Part shown: piece after piece, positions 34,300 through 43,781 of the stretch
Layout of the letters: each line of letters begins with the position of its first letter
Position numbering within the stretch: position 1 is the stretch's first letter
Origin: Adineta vaga
Taxonomy: Eukaryota > Rotifera
DNA: 64,000 bases
Reading direction: 5' to 3'
Assembly (NCBI GenBank): GCA_021613535.1
Contig: CP075496.1
Span: forward strand, 14,074,001-14,138,000
Made by a program: the position numbers and the translations under genes
The notes under the pieces: generated by a model
Database searches by the model: none
Told to the model about the DNA's origin: nothing
What the model saw: only the letters and a program-made list of their open reading frames with translations

Positions 34300-36159
34300 A
34301 TGGCAACAGCAATGGAAATCAATGAAATACCAATGTACGTTTCTGATGAAGAAGATACGAATAACAGTTTTCAAGTTGAACGTAAGAAAAAAGAAAAATA
34401 TAGACGACATAAATGGAAAAAAGAAATGATCTTTAAAAATGCTGATGAAGCTGAACAAGCGGTAACCATTGAAGGTCAATGGAGTGAATATTATACCAAT
34501 ACAACAGCAGAAGGAAAAAAGAAGGTTTTCAGATGCAACCAGGTTAAGCGTCGTGGAGAACAATGTGCTGCTGGTATTTATTTGTTGTTTAATTCGAATA
34601 ATGAAGAAGTAGTTTTATTTCGCGACACATCTGAACATACCCATGATATTATACAACACAAATGTACAAGAATACCAGATGATGTGAAAATGGTTATCAA
34701 AGAATTTTATGACTTAAAACTGAAACCTAAAGCCATAATAGAGGCATTATATGAACGTGGTATAGTTGCACCAAGTATTAATCAATTGAATAATTTCTTA
34801 CGAACATTGAGAACAAAAAGATTCGGTTCAACAGCAATGAGCCTCGGTGAAATTGAAAAATGGTGTATGGAATCAAACAGATCAATTCCAGAATCGATGG
34901 ATGTTGGTTTTGTTGTATCATATGAAATTGTTTATGAGGACGATGACGATGGTAGTGTGAATGAAGACGGTGATGATAATGATGGTGATAATGGAAATAA
35001 ATTTCGGTTTTTTGTTTCAACGAAACGACTTCTACACATTGCTGCAAAATCGAAGAAAATTCATGCAGATGCCACATATAAGCTGGTGTGGCAGGGCTTT
35101 CCTGTTCTTATTATTGGTACAACTGATATGGATCGACAATTTCATTCATTCGGCATTGCTGTTTGTTCAAATGAGAAAACGAAAGATTTCACATTTGTTT
35201 TTCGTGCTCTTCAAGATGTCATGAAGAAGCTTGATTTACAAGAAATTGATCCAGATGTTTTGATTGCAGATGGTTCAGATGCTATTCGTAATGGATTTCA
35301 AGCAATTTTTGGAGAAAAACTTATGGTTATGTGTTGGGCACATATGAGACGTAAGGTGGTAAAGAAAATTGAATCAATGGTAGATAAGATGGAACAAGAA
35401 GTTTTGATAGAAGATATTGAAACATTACAATTGGCACAGAATGAGCGAATGTTTACGAAAGCCTCCAATCTATTTATCAGAAAATGGAACAAGAAACAAC
35501 CAAATTTTATTCAATATTTTGAAAATGAATGGTTAAATTCACATAATGGTTGGTATGAAGGTATTCGAAATTTCACTCCTAGTACGAATAATGGTTTAGA
35601 ATCAAACAATAGAGTTATCAAGGATGAAAATACATTTCGAGAACGGCTTCCATTATCAAGATTCAAAGTTTTAACATTTGAAATTGTTGAAAAGTGGTCC
35701 AAATCATATGAGCGAAGTCTTAAAATATTTCATGATGAACAAACGGTGACATTAGATTTATGGACAAACAGTTATCAATGGGTCAAATTAAATAAATCAA
35801 TTGTATCCACACAAATAGAAGATAAAATTGAATTTTACGTACCTGCAGGAAACCAATTAAGTATTACCAAAACTGAAATTGATTCAATGAAGAAAATGAA
35901 ATGGTATTCATTCGATCAATACAAAGCCAAAGCATTTAATATGTGGAGTGTTGCATTACCAATAGATAAAGAAAAATGGTTAGGTGGTCAATGTAATTGT
36001 CCAGCATTTTTCAAAAAGTTTATGTGTAAACATGTCGTTGGATTAGCAATAAGACTAAACTATTGCAAACCACCACCTGCTGCGAAAAACATCAAAATTG
36101 GAGAAAAACGACGTCGAGGTCGACCCTCGAAAGCTACAAAGGCATTGCTTATTCAATAA
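34300..36159 (+). CDS. MULE transposase
   Basis: An intact single-exon frame of 619 residues. The N-terminal 110 residues contain a FLYWCH/WRKY-like zinc finger (FRCNQVKRRGEQCAAGIYLL, later HTHD). The MULE RNase-H core follows, with first acid in KKIHADATYKLVWQGFPVLI, second in DVLIADGSDAIRNGFQAIFG and the CWAH motif (MCWAHMRRKV), and third in TPSTNNGLESNNRVIKDE. A SWIM zinc finger (GGQCNCPAFFKKFMCKHVVG) and an AT-hook (KRRRGRPSKA) close the protein. An acidic loop rich in Asp (about 215-232) sits before the core. The protein should bind the GATCAGTA-bearing ends and excise and integrate the element. Length and domain order are those of an autonomous MULE. Confidence 0.93.
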   Translation: MATAMEINEIPMYVSDEEDTNNSFQVERKKKEKYRRHKWKKEMIFKNADEAEQAVTIEGQWSEYYTNTTAEGKKKVFRCNQVKRRGEQCAAGIYLLFNSNNEEVVLFRDTSEHTHDIIQHKCTRIPDDVKMVIKEFYDLKLKPKAIIEALYERGIVAPSINQLNNFLRTLRTKRFGSTAMSLGEIEKWCMESNRSIPESMDVGFVVSYEIVYEDDDDGSVNEDGDDNDGDNGNKFRFFVSTKRLLHIAAKSKKIHADATYKLVWQGFPVLIIGTTDMDRQFHSFGIAVCSNEKTKDFTFVFRALQDVMKKLDLQEIDPDVLIADGSDAIRNGFQAIFGEKLMVMCWAHMRRKVVKKIESMVDKMEQEVLIEDIETLQLAQNERMFTKASNLFIRKWNKKQPNFIQYFENEWLNSHNGWYEGIRNFTPSTNNGLESNNRVIKDENTFRERLPLSRFKVLTFEIVEKWSKSYERSLKIFHDEQTVTLDLWTNSYQWVKLNKSIVSTQIEDKIEFYVPAGNQLSITKTEIDSMKKMKWYSFDQYKAKAFNMWSVALPIDKEKWLGGQCNCPAFFKKFMCKHVVGLAIRLNYCKPPPAAKNIKIGEKRRRGRPSKATKALLIQ

Positions 36160-36189
36160 AACTTTTGTTTCTTGTAACTGAAATATTTT

Positions 36190-36385
36190 TACTGATAAAA
36201 ATGAAAAAATAACTGATCAAATATAAATTATCTACTAACCAAAATTTAATTTTTTACTGATCATATTTTGATTTAAATACTGATATTTCACATTATCTAC
36301 TGATCAAAAAACATATATTTACTGATCAAAAAATACTGATCATGCGTCGAGAAAAATACTGATCATTTACAATAAAATACTGATC
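36190..36385. repeat. MULE right subterminal TACTGATC array and TIR
   Basis: About ten TACTGATC/ACTGAT motifs, inverted relative to the left end, lead into the right TIR at 36357-36385. Confidence 0.85.
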
Positions 36386-36393
36386 AATTAAAT
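36386..36393. repeat. MULE target-site duplication, right copy
   Basis: AATTAAAT, identical to 33760-33767. Confidence 0.85.
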
Positions 36394-36650
36394 ACGACCC
36401 ATGCTCATCGAAGGCGACTCGCTTTACCCTCGACTGAACCTGTTCAGGTTGACGCCACAAAAAAAATAATTTGAATGTGGCTGAATAGTCATGTAAGAAA
36501 CAATTATTGCTTTCTTTTTTTCTATTTTTAATACGTTCTTGCGTGTTTTGACATCAAATGTACTTGTTCGTACTTTCACTCGATATGAATTTTTCTCTTT
36601 CTATTGATAAATTTCTATTGGAACGTACTCTGTTCGTACTTTTGATCAAC

Positions 36651-37193
36651 ATGTCGAATAGCAAAAGTGTCGAAGAATTGAAAGAAACATGGGATCAAGT
36701 AAGTTAATGATTATTTATCTGGTTTAAATTTATTTTTGCTTTTAATATAGATCAACGGTGAAAATATGGATGAATTTTTAAAAGAACTCGGTATTGGAAT
36801 GGCTAAGCGTATGGCTGTGAAAAGTATAAAATCTCGTCTTGTTTATCAGCGAAAATGCTGGTAAATAGATAATTCGATCCGACAGCATACTCACATCGAA
36901 AACAGTTGAGTTTACATCCGGTGTTGAATTTCACGAAACAACAAACCATGGATGTCAAGTTACAGCTTGTCTCTATATTTGTATTTTACTGAATATTTTC
37001 AGACCACTGTTCGAATTAACGGTAATGCATTGGAACATACAATGCGAGGCAAGAATGGAAAAGAATGTGTAGCAGTCCGTTATGTAAATGACCAAGATTA
37101 ACAACAAATTGTAAGTTAAATTTGATTTCTTTTTATTATTCAGATTCAGATAACACTTTCCTCTTGCAGGATCTGACATGTGATTCTGTATAA
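36651..37193 (+). pseudogene. Fatty-acid-binding-protein (FABP) pseudogene
   Basis: Four exon-like pieces (36651-36698, 36751-36958, 37003-37110, 37170-37193) with GT..AG introns of 52, 44 and 59 nt encode an intracellular lipid-binding protein. The N-terminus SVEELKETWDQ joins INGENMDEFLKELGIGMAKR, the helix-turn-helix lid. Then come ISENAGK, TSKTVEFTSGVEFHETTNHG and the last strands (VRINGNALEHTMRGKNGKEC, LTCDSV). It is broken by a frame change near 36842, a TAG in place of Trp after ENAGK, and a TAA after VNDQD. Splice sites are still good, so inactivation is probably recent. It would have carried fatty acids in the cytosol. Confidence 0.8.
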
Positions 37194-37356
37194 GCTCATC
37201 GTTGATTCAAACGTGTCGAATAATCACGCATATTTTTTTATATGAATATAATCTTTTACTTTATTTCTATAATATTTCGTTTGTATTTTCCTTCTTGACA
37301 TGATGATTCTAGCGTACTGATATTTCTAAACATAATAAACTAATAGTTGTTACTCG

Positions 37357-38312
37357 TCACATATCTCGTATAGAATGATTCCATACTTGATTTTGACAAA
37401 ATTGTGTTGGTCTCATAATCTTCACAACAACTGGCCAAAATTCAAAAGTTTTATTATATTTGAAAAGAATCGCTCGAACACCACATTCCGGATGCTGAAA
37501 ATGTAATCCACAAACATGACGAAGTAAATTAGGTTCATAGGATATATTCATAAATATATTTCTAGATTTTCTTGGTAAAATTATAAATAAATCAGATAAT
37601 TCATAATAGTTTTTATTATCGCATGGTGCAGGATGATCAGACTATTTCTTTGTGTAACCCGGTTGAATATCATCTAATGAACATTCATAATATGGATTAA
37701 CTAACACTCGATCATGCGGTAAAAGATCTCCTGTTGGTAAATCTTTCGCAATAAATAAATCAAGACGAGTACGAACAATACAATCATACTTAAATTTTTT
37801 TTTTTTCAGTTTGTTCGATGAAATCTAAACAACATTTCCATTTAGCATAACTAGTAATGTTGTCTTTTACTCCTAAAGTATCATTAATCGGAATCTATTG
37901 AAGTCGTTTAGAGAAATATATTTTATTGCGCTTTAATACTGATCACGATTGCTCGCTTTTATTTCAACATCATGAACTTTTCCCACTTTATCATATCCTT
38001 GAAGAATAAGAAAAAGATCGCCAGGAAGATTGTTTAATACTTGACGATGATATGGAACATACACTTCTTCTTTATAAAATGTTCGTAGAGCGCCTGTTAT
38101 ACAATGACCAGTACGACAATTTTGTATTCGAGTCGTTTTAATTGAAATAAAATATCTTTGATAAGATGAAAAAATAATAATATAAGAAGAAGAATCTGTC
38201 CAAAATGATGAAATGTCTTTTTATCAAAGAAGTTTATTTCAGTTGTTATTGAAAGATTCATACTCTCATTTTCATCCACAAAATTGATATGATTATATAT
38301 ATGAAATATCAT
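37357..38312 (-). pseudogene. Decayed glycosyltransferase-like gene
   Basis: Minus-strand text in shifting frames gives NCRTGHCITGALRTFYKEEV, VPYHRQVLNNLPGDLFLILQ, then YDCIVRTRLDLFIAKDLP, DRVLVNPYYECSLDD and a C-terminal YEPNLLRHVCGLHFQHPECG region. The CITG.LRTF start and the later RTRLDL motif are typical of a eukaryotic family with a nucleotide-diphospho-sugar transferase fold. Several stops (after RDQY, YTKK and others) and frame changes show decay. An upstream hydrophobic stretch (38140-38312, ILLLILLFFHLIKDILF) could be the old signal anchor. Only the last 64 codons (37357-37551) are open without a break. Confidence 0.5.
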
Positions 38313-38662
38313 ATATCTTTGATTATGATCAATATTTGTTAAACTTCAAATACAAAATACAAAATAATACTTGAAGATTTGTTCGAATATTTCAATATTC
38401 ACAATTGTATCTATTACGAATTGTTTCCATTTACTTAGACAGGACACAATAATTAGAATAAATTTCTTCGTTTTATTGTGTATATCAGTTGTATCAAAAC
38501 TGATGTCTTTTCATTGATAGAAAACAAGATGCTTTAGTCATTTTCTTCGAATCATCTTATGAGTATGGTCACTCGTTCTTTTTTCATTAATGAAAATTTT
38601 GTTTCTTAAATTATAACAGAAAAAAATCTTTTTACTTTTTGTTCTTGTTGACCATCAAGTTT
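38313..38662. other. Gene-free stretch
   Basis: AT-rich sequence between two pseudogenes. Nothing was recognised. Confidence 0.45.
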
Positions 38663-38995
38663 TTAATTCGGCGTAACCAAATCACCTCTATTAAAATTAA
38701 TAAATAGTTTTTAAGTTAAGTTCCACTAAATTCAAACTTACCTCATTTTATCTTGTTCACTTGGAACAATGATATTAATTGGTGAAACTATAAAAAGATG
38801 TTAATCAATATATGTTTAAAAAAAACTTTCTCTTACGAATATTTTCAAATGAAGATGCAGCAATTGATAATTCAAAATCCACCAATTCATTTTTGAGTTG
38901 TTCAGTTGAAAAAGTATTTTTACAAAATTTACTTTTTAAATTCAACTATTTGAATAGTTCAACGACTTTTTCTTTTAAACTAAAAAACGAAATAA
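38663..38995 (-). pseudogene. 3' remnant of an unknown spliced gene, cut by a MITE
   Basis: Three exon pieces join in frame: 38837-38978 (KNTFSTEQLKNELVDFELSI, then AASSFENI), 38742-38787 (LSPINIIVPSEQDKMR) and 38663-38687 (GDLVTPN, stop). The introns are 49 and 54 nt, GT..AG. One stop sits upstream after VVELFK. A further exon-like piece beyond the MITE (39290-39345, IDLQKSDINQVINDPLI) may be the same gene, with the element at 38996-39287 in its middle. I do not recognise the family. Confidence 0.5.
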
Positions 38996-39287
38996 ACCCA
39001 GGTCGAACGATGCGGTCCGTATACGGCCTTTACATTATAAAAACGGATACTATACTGGCCGTAACACTGACCGTATTATTGGGCGAAGTGATGCGGTCCG
39101 TTCTGCGTTCGTACATAGCCGAAAAGTAGCCGTTTCGGAGGAGAATACAGTGCGTTTACGATGCCGTCAATCATAGTGCCCGTGATTACGGAACAAAGCG
39201 GTTCATTTTCGGCCGTAAAGTCACGTTTTGTCACGGTTTACATTCCGAAAATGCATTTTAAACGACTCCGTTTTCATTGGCCTGGGT
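38996..39287. mobile_element. GC-rich MITE-like element with ACCCAGG ends
   Basis: The 292-base stretch begins ACCCAGGTCGAACGATGCGG and ends with CATTGGCCTGGGT, so the termini are inverted (ACCCAGG / CCTGGGT) with weaker matching inside. Its composition is far richer in GC than the flanks, with many CGGTCCGT/CGGCCGTA pieces. It has no coding capacity that I can support. No clear target duplication was found. Confidence 0.6.
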
Positions 39288-40398
39288 ATCAATGGATCAT
39301 TTATTACTTGATTGATATCTGATTTTTGTAAGTCAATCTATTAAAAATGAATATGGAATTTTAATTGAAGATAGTAATGCGCGCTGATAAACAGAACATC
39401 GACAACCTAGATCGAACAATCCGACCCGCAACTGACCGGTTCCAGCACCTTCCGAAGATTTCATGGAAGCAGTGTTCTAGATCGGAATTCATTGGACAGA
39501 ATTCGTTCGTTTCCAATCATATCCTCACGGAAAATATTGTAACAATGCGGAAAAAACCTAAAATTTGCGCCTATGACCGAAAAATCGGAAACTGAAAGCA
39601 AACTAGCAGATCCCGAACAGACTTTCTGACCATTCGGAATCGCAATCTTCCGCACCATTCCGATAATTTTTTTCCTTTAATTGGGTCACTATTATTGAAA
39701 ACAAAAATACAGTCCTATTTGCATTCTCCTTCACCAACTTACTATGCCTTCGCCGTATTGTGTTATGAATTTTCCAGAGAATTAGAGTCGGATTTTAAAA
39801 CCAATCCACAAGTTGTTTTCTAAGAGCATTTTCCACTACCCCAATCCTTTTTCTGGACGATTTTTGAAAGGATTAGTAATCCGATTTTAATCCTCTGAAA
39901 AATCCGAGAATATTAATCATTACCTATATGTACATGTATTCTGTCAATATATTGAGTTCGCAAAATATTACACCTACGATAGTATAGCAGAAAGTTTATC
40001 CTATTTTGTTTTTTTCTTTCTGAATAATGCTTGATTAGTTATATTTGCGTGAGAAAGTTAATGTTATCATTACCTTTATGCCTAAAATGTTAACATGCAG
40101 TAATATTCTCGGGAAAAATCCTAGTTAAGAATACATTCAGACCGTGTGCACGACACCATAGTAGAAAAATAAATAAATTCGTTTATGTCATAAGAAGGAA
40201 TGTTAGAAAAGATTGTCAGTAAATTATAAGTTATAAATTATCATCAGAATTTTGTGCTCTTTAGGATTCTGATGAAGTCAAGTTTCTTAGGTATACTTTT
40301 TTGTTGAGGGTCTGGTAGTTTGTGAAGATGGGTCATCACTTGCATCTCCAGCATATCCGATCTATGGATTATCTGACACTACTCCTCTTTGTCTTTTA
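39288..40398. other. Gene-free stretch with repeat-like patches
   Basis: 39365-39660 has a GC-richer patch with repeated CGGAA/TTCCG words, possibly another old element. 39768-39906 holds a palindromic MITE-like unit (separate entry). No gene was found before the F-box gene ends at 40399. Confidence 0.45.
39768..39906. mobile_element. Palindromic MITE-like unit
   Basis: The left arm (39769-39808, TTTTCCAGAGAATTAGAGTC, then GGATT and CCAATCC) and the right arm (39867-39905, complement TTTTTCAGAGGATTAAAATC, then GGATT and AATCC) are inverted copies over about 35 bases. The spacer is about 60 bases. No coding content. Confidence 0.6.
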
Positions 40399-42102
40399 TT
40401 AACGTATCCACACTCGAATATGACGATCACATATTGGATCTCTTCCAATTTCAGCTGTGATGGGTAAGTATGAACGTACCCTATCGATTGTAGAGTCCTT
40501 TACTAATAATCCATCTAATATTGTTGTGTCATCTTGACTTTGAATTTTAAGTGCACGTAGATTCGGTGAACTGGATAGAAGAAGAGGTACATCATCTATG
40601 TTCTCTATTTTGATCAAAAGTACTACACAATAAGTTAAAAGTGATGAATTAGATAGTTGTACACATTGTATATGGGTTAAATAATTACAATATTCCAACA
40701 GATTAAGTCGATATACTGATATCTTTCCCAAATCGAATAAATTTGGATGTATAATTAATGAAGAAAGATGAGTTACTTGATTAAGTAAATATTTGACACT
40801 TGAAAGTAGATCGAAATCGATGATTTTTAATGATTTTAATTTATGTAAGTTTGGTAAGCATGATTGAAATAAAGGAATATCGACATCGATTAGATCAAGA
40901 TGACGAACATTTGGAAAACGAATTTGTGAATAAATTTGATCCTTTAATGAAAATGATCTATCATTATATTCTAAAGTATCAACAGAATCATATGACCAAT
41001 AGTCATTGATATTTTCACAAGTTGATCCACGAAAATATCCATCAAAGAAGAATAATTTAGAAAATTCATATGGAATTGTGTGACAATAGATTTGGCCGGT
41101 CTTAATATTACAAATTGAGTGAAAACGAATATACCATTTGTGTTCTTCTAACCAAAATGAACTTGAAAATGAGGTAATCAATTGCTTTAATACAATATTA
41201 TGATCTACAAAACGACATGAAAAGTTCATTTTTAGTTGAAATGTTTTCAATTTTTGTAAATGATCAATAATAAGATTTTCCCATTGCAATCCATCGAAAC
41301 ATAAATCCACTATATTCACTTTTAAATGACATAAATTCGGCATTTGAATCAAAAGATTTCTTAATATTTTACTATATTTTTTTAGTTGAAGTTCTAAACT
41401 AATCAATGATAACATACAAGGTAAGAATAGAATATCATTATTATCTTCACTATAAAAAGAAATAAACTTGAGTTTCGGTGTATTAGCAAAAAGTCTAGAT
41501 AATGCCGATGAACAACATTTCACATTTTCAAGAATTAAATGTTCTAAAGTCAAAGAACGAGTATTTATCTCAGCTAAATATGGATCACACTTAAACGATA
41601 TATCAAAATGACCATAACGAAGCTTTGGTAATCTCCAAATAATATTCATAATAGTATTACTACTCGGATCAACATTTGTCGTATAACATTTAATCATTTT
41701 TAAATCTGTTAAATTTACCAAATGTGATAATTCATTGATTAATGTCAACCAAATTTCATTGGAACGAAGTTCATAAAAAGAAAGATGATTTAAATATGTA
41801 AATTGATGAAAAGTAAAACCATTTTCAAGAAATAATTTCGTTTGATAGGGTGTTTCATCATCATCTGATAGATATAATTTTGTTATTGAATTAATCATTG
41901 ATGATAATTGTAATCGTTGACATCCGATTTCAAATTTTGTTTTAGATATTGATCGAAAATCTAATCCATATCGATTTATATAATGAATTACTAAATTATT
42001 ACATCGAAAATTAAGTCCATAGAAAGCACAAATAATATCAGTAAAGTCCAGGAAACTAAATACTTCGTACCAAATTTCATTGGGGAAAAATTGTAAAGAC
42101 AT
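40399..42102 (-). CDS. F-box and leucine-rich-repeat protein
   Basis: A single-exon frame of 567 residues. The N-terminal QFFPNEIWYEVFSFLDFTDI is an F-box (LP.EI...IF.FL...D). The rest is made of irregular leucine-rich repeats: YLNHLSFYELRSNEIWLTLI, LTLEHLILENVKCCSSALSR, PNLHKLKSLKIIDFDLLSSV, SPNLRALKIQSQDDTTI. It should serve as the substrate-recognition subunit of an SCF ubiquitin ligase, binding SKP1 through the F-box and a target through the LRRs. Single-exon F-box/LRR proteins of this size form a large family in bdelloids, to my knowledge. There is no sign of a break. Confidence 0.8.
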   Translation of the reverse strand: MSLQFFPNEIWYEVFSFLDFTDIICAFYGLNFRCNNLVIHYINRYGLDFRSISKTKFEIGCQRLQLSSMINSITKLYLSDDDETPYQTKLFLENGFTFHQFTYLNHLSFYELRSNEIWLTLINELSHLVNLTDLKMIKCYTTNVDPSSNTIMNIIWRLPKLRYGHFDISFKCDPYLAEINTRSLTLEHLILENVKCCSSALSRLFANTPKLKFISFYSEDNNDILFLPCMLSLISLELQLKKYSKILRNLLIQMPNLCHLKVNIVDLCFDGLQWENLIIDHLQKLKTFQLKMNFSCRFVDHNIVLKQLITSFSSSFWLEEHKWYIRFHSICNIKTGQIYCHTIPYEFSKLFFFDGYFRGSTCENINDYWSYDSVDTLEYNDRSFSLKDQIYSQIRFPNVRHLDLIDVDIPLFQSCLPNLHKLKSLKIIDFDLLSSVKYLLNQVTHLSSLIIHPNLFDLGKISVYRLNLLEYCNYLTHIQCVQLSNSSLLTYCVVLLIKIENIDDVPLLLSSSPNLRALKIQSQDDTTILDGLLVKDSTIDRVRSYLPITAEIGRDPICDRHIRVWIR

Positions 42103-42404
42103 TTTATAATCAATCTAAATAAATCGAAATATAATTATCTCATCGTATATATTACTAACTGGAGAAATGAATAAATAAATGATATTTTACTTTCTCTTTC
42201 TTTCTTTATATTCACATGTTAGTTGATAAATCATTATTTCCTTTACGAAACGTAATATATCGAAGGGTTTTTTCCAAGGAAATGATTTCTTATTTAAAAA
42301 TGTACAGTGAATAAAGATATTGCTAACTAAGATTTATTGATTAAACATATTAATATAATAAAATACGATATTTAGAACTTGTCATATGCAAATATATGAA
42401 TGAA
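42103..42404. other. Short gene-free stretch
   Basis: About 300 AT-rich bases hold the upstream region of the F-box gene and the 3' flank of the PARP-fold gene. Nothing else was recognised. Confidence 0.4.
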
Positions 42405-43781
42405 TTAAATACAACCACATTCTGTTGAATCGAATTCTGTTAAAAGTCCATATCTTTCAACTTTTGGATCGAATCTTTCATCAATAACCATAACCCATTT
42501 AACAATCTGTTTTTTTGCATCTTTAATCACAAATTCATCTCGACTTTCAGGATTTTGCAACATATAACATGTGTCAAATTTCTCTTGCCATTTGGAATGA
42601 TGCGCAAAATCATAAATTTCAGGATTAAATTTTTCATGACCTTTTGTAATAACATCTCGTTCAACTTCATAAACTTTTCCCATACGAATTTCAGCAATAA
42701 TATATGCACCACCATCACTTTTAGCTTTTCCAATTGTTCCTACAATTGATCGAGCAAAGTAAACTCCTGCGCCAATCCATCCACATGTACCCGGTCGAAA
42801 TTCACTATGTGCAATTGAAATCGCTGCATCAGGATCTGTTGTATGAAATCCAATATAATGTGGTTGATTATCAAATTCATCAGATTTTTTACAAGGTATT
42901 CGACTTTTAGGTGGATCACCTAATGGTGGTTTTTCAATCTTACTCCATCGTTGTTGTGGTTGATAATCATTACAATGAAAGACAGCAATATGATCAAGTG
43001 TTCGTTTATGACATGGTTTATCCGTACATGGTCGATCTCCTAATGTTCTTGCATCACGGTAATCACCAACCATATGATAAGGTAAATATCTTTCATGCTT
43101 TTTTGATGTAAAACTACATTTTGTATCACGTTTAGGTGTATAATGCCACCAAACCCAATAACGATAAAAATCCAAACAAAGTGTATTAAAAATAAAGATT
43201 AAAGATAATGCACAAATGATCGCAATTGCTCCTCCATCTAAATCAATTGTAGAAGAAGTTGCATACAATCCAATTGCAGTAATACGTAAGATAAAAAATG
43301 TAAATAATAAAATAAATCGAACTTGAAAACGAAGTTTCGGTCGTGCTTTATAACATGAACAATTACAATCAAAAATTAAAAATCGACGTATACCATGGTT
43401 AGCAATTAATCGACGTATAAAACGTGTATTGCTATGATTGTTATTATTATCTTTACATACACAATGTTTTAAAAAAAGATAACAGAATTTGAGTATAATA
43501 AGAAGAATAATTAAAGCAGTAAATATTCCAACTAATGTTGGAATACCAGAACTAATCCAATCAATAATAAAAGCAGCAACATAACGAGTAGTATATTCTT
43601 TACGAGAAACATTTGTTTGCGTAGTTGGCGATGAAAAAAAGATTGCAATACGAATGATTCCAAGAATCATTTCAAGAAAACCAGTTAAACCATGGAAAAA
43701 CGGTAAATTTCGATAGAGACACGAACAATGACAACAACACATTCTTACCGCAAGCAATTCTTTTTTATTTTTTCGTCTCAC
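42405..43781 (-). CDS. Four-TM protein with a C-terminal PARP/Gig2-like ADP-ribosyltransferase domain
   Basis: A single-exon frame of 458 residues. Hydrophobic segments occur near 33-50, 76-103 (IPTLVGIFTALIILLIILKF), 152-173 (FILLFTFFILRITAIGLYAT) and 184-205 (GAIAIICALSLIFIFNTLCL). The soluble C-terminal 180 residues contain HYIGFHTTDPDAAISIAHSE, FRPGTCGWIGAGVYFARSIV, then AYIIAEIRMGKVYEV and RDEFVIKD. This is the PARP-type order: His in a short strand, GxGxYFA with the Tyr, and an acidic residue near the end. It resembles Gig2-like and tankyrase-type catalytic folds. It would place an ADP-ribosyltransferase on a membrane, facing the cytosol if both ends are inside. The N-terminus is Cys-rich (CCCHCSC), perhaps palmitoylated. 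Activity is likely but not shown. Confidence 0.7.
   Translation of the reverse strand: MRRKNKKELLAVRMCCCHCSCLYRNLPFFHGLTGFLEMILGIIRIAIFFSSPTTQTNVSRKEYTTRYVAAFIIDWISSGIPTLVGIFTALIILLIILKFCYLFLKHCVCKDNNNNHSNTRFIRRLIANHGIRRFLIFDCNCSCYKARPKLRFQVRFILLFTFFILRITAIGLYATSSTIDLDGGAIAIICALSLIFIFNTLCLDFYRYWVWWHYTPKRDTKCSFTSKKHERYLPYHMVGDYRDARTLGDRPCTDKPCHKRTLDHIAVFHCNDYQPQQRWSKIEKPPLGDPPKSRIPCKKSDEFDNQPHYIGFHTTDPDAAISIAHSEFRPGTCGWIGAGVYFARSIVGTIGKAKSDGGAYIIAEIRMGKVYEVERDVITKGHEKFNPEIYDFAHHSKWQEKFDTCYMLQNPESRDEFVIKDAKKQIVKWVMVIDERFDPKVERYGLLTEFDSTECGCI

Larger units (their letters stand above)
33768..36385 (+). mobile_element. Complete MULE (Mutator-like) DNA transposon
   Basis: The element is 2,618 bp long. 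It has 29-bp terminal inverted repeats with one mismatch: left 33768-33796 starts GGTCAGTATTTTATTGTAAA, and right 36357-36385 ends with the complement, starting GATCAG. A perfect 8-bp target duplication AATTAAAT lies at 33760-33767 and 36386-36393, a typical length for MULEs. The subterminal regions carry about a dozen GATCAGTA copies on the left (to about 34020) and about ten TACTGATC copies on the right (from about 36190), in opposite orientation. One intact transposase gene is inside. Intact ends, target duplication and open frame suggest recent activity. Confidence 0.92.
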
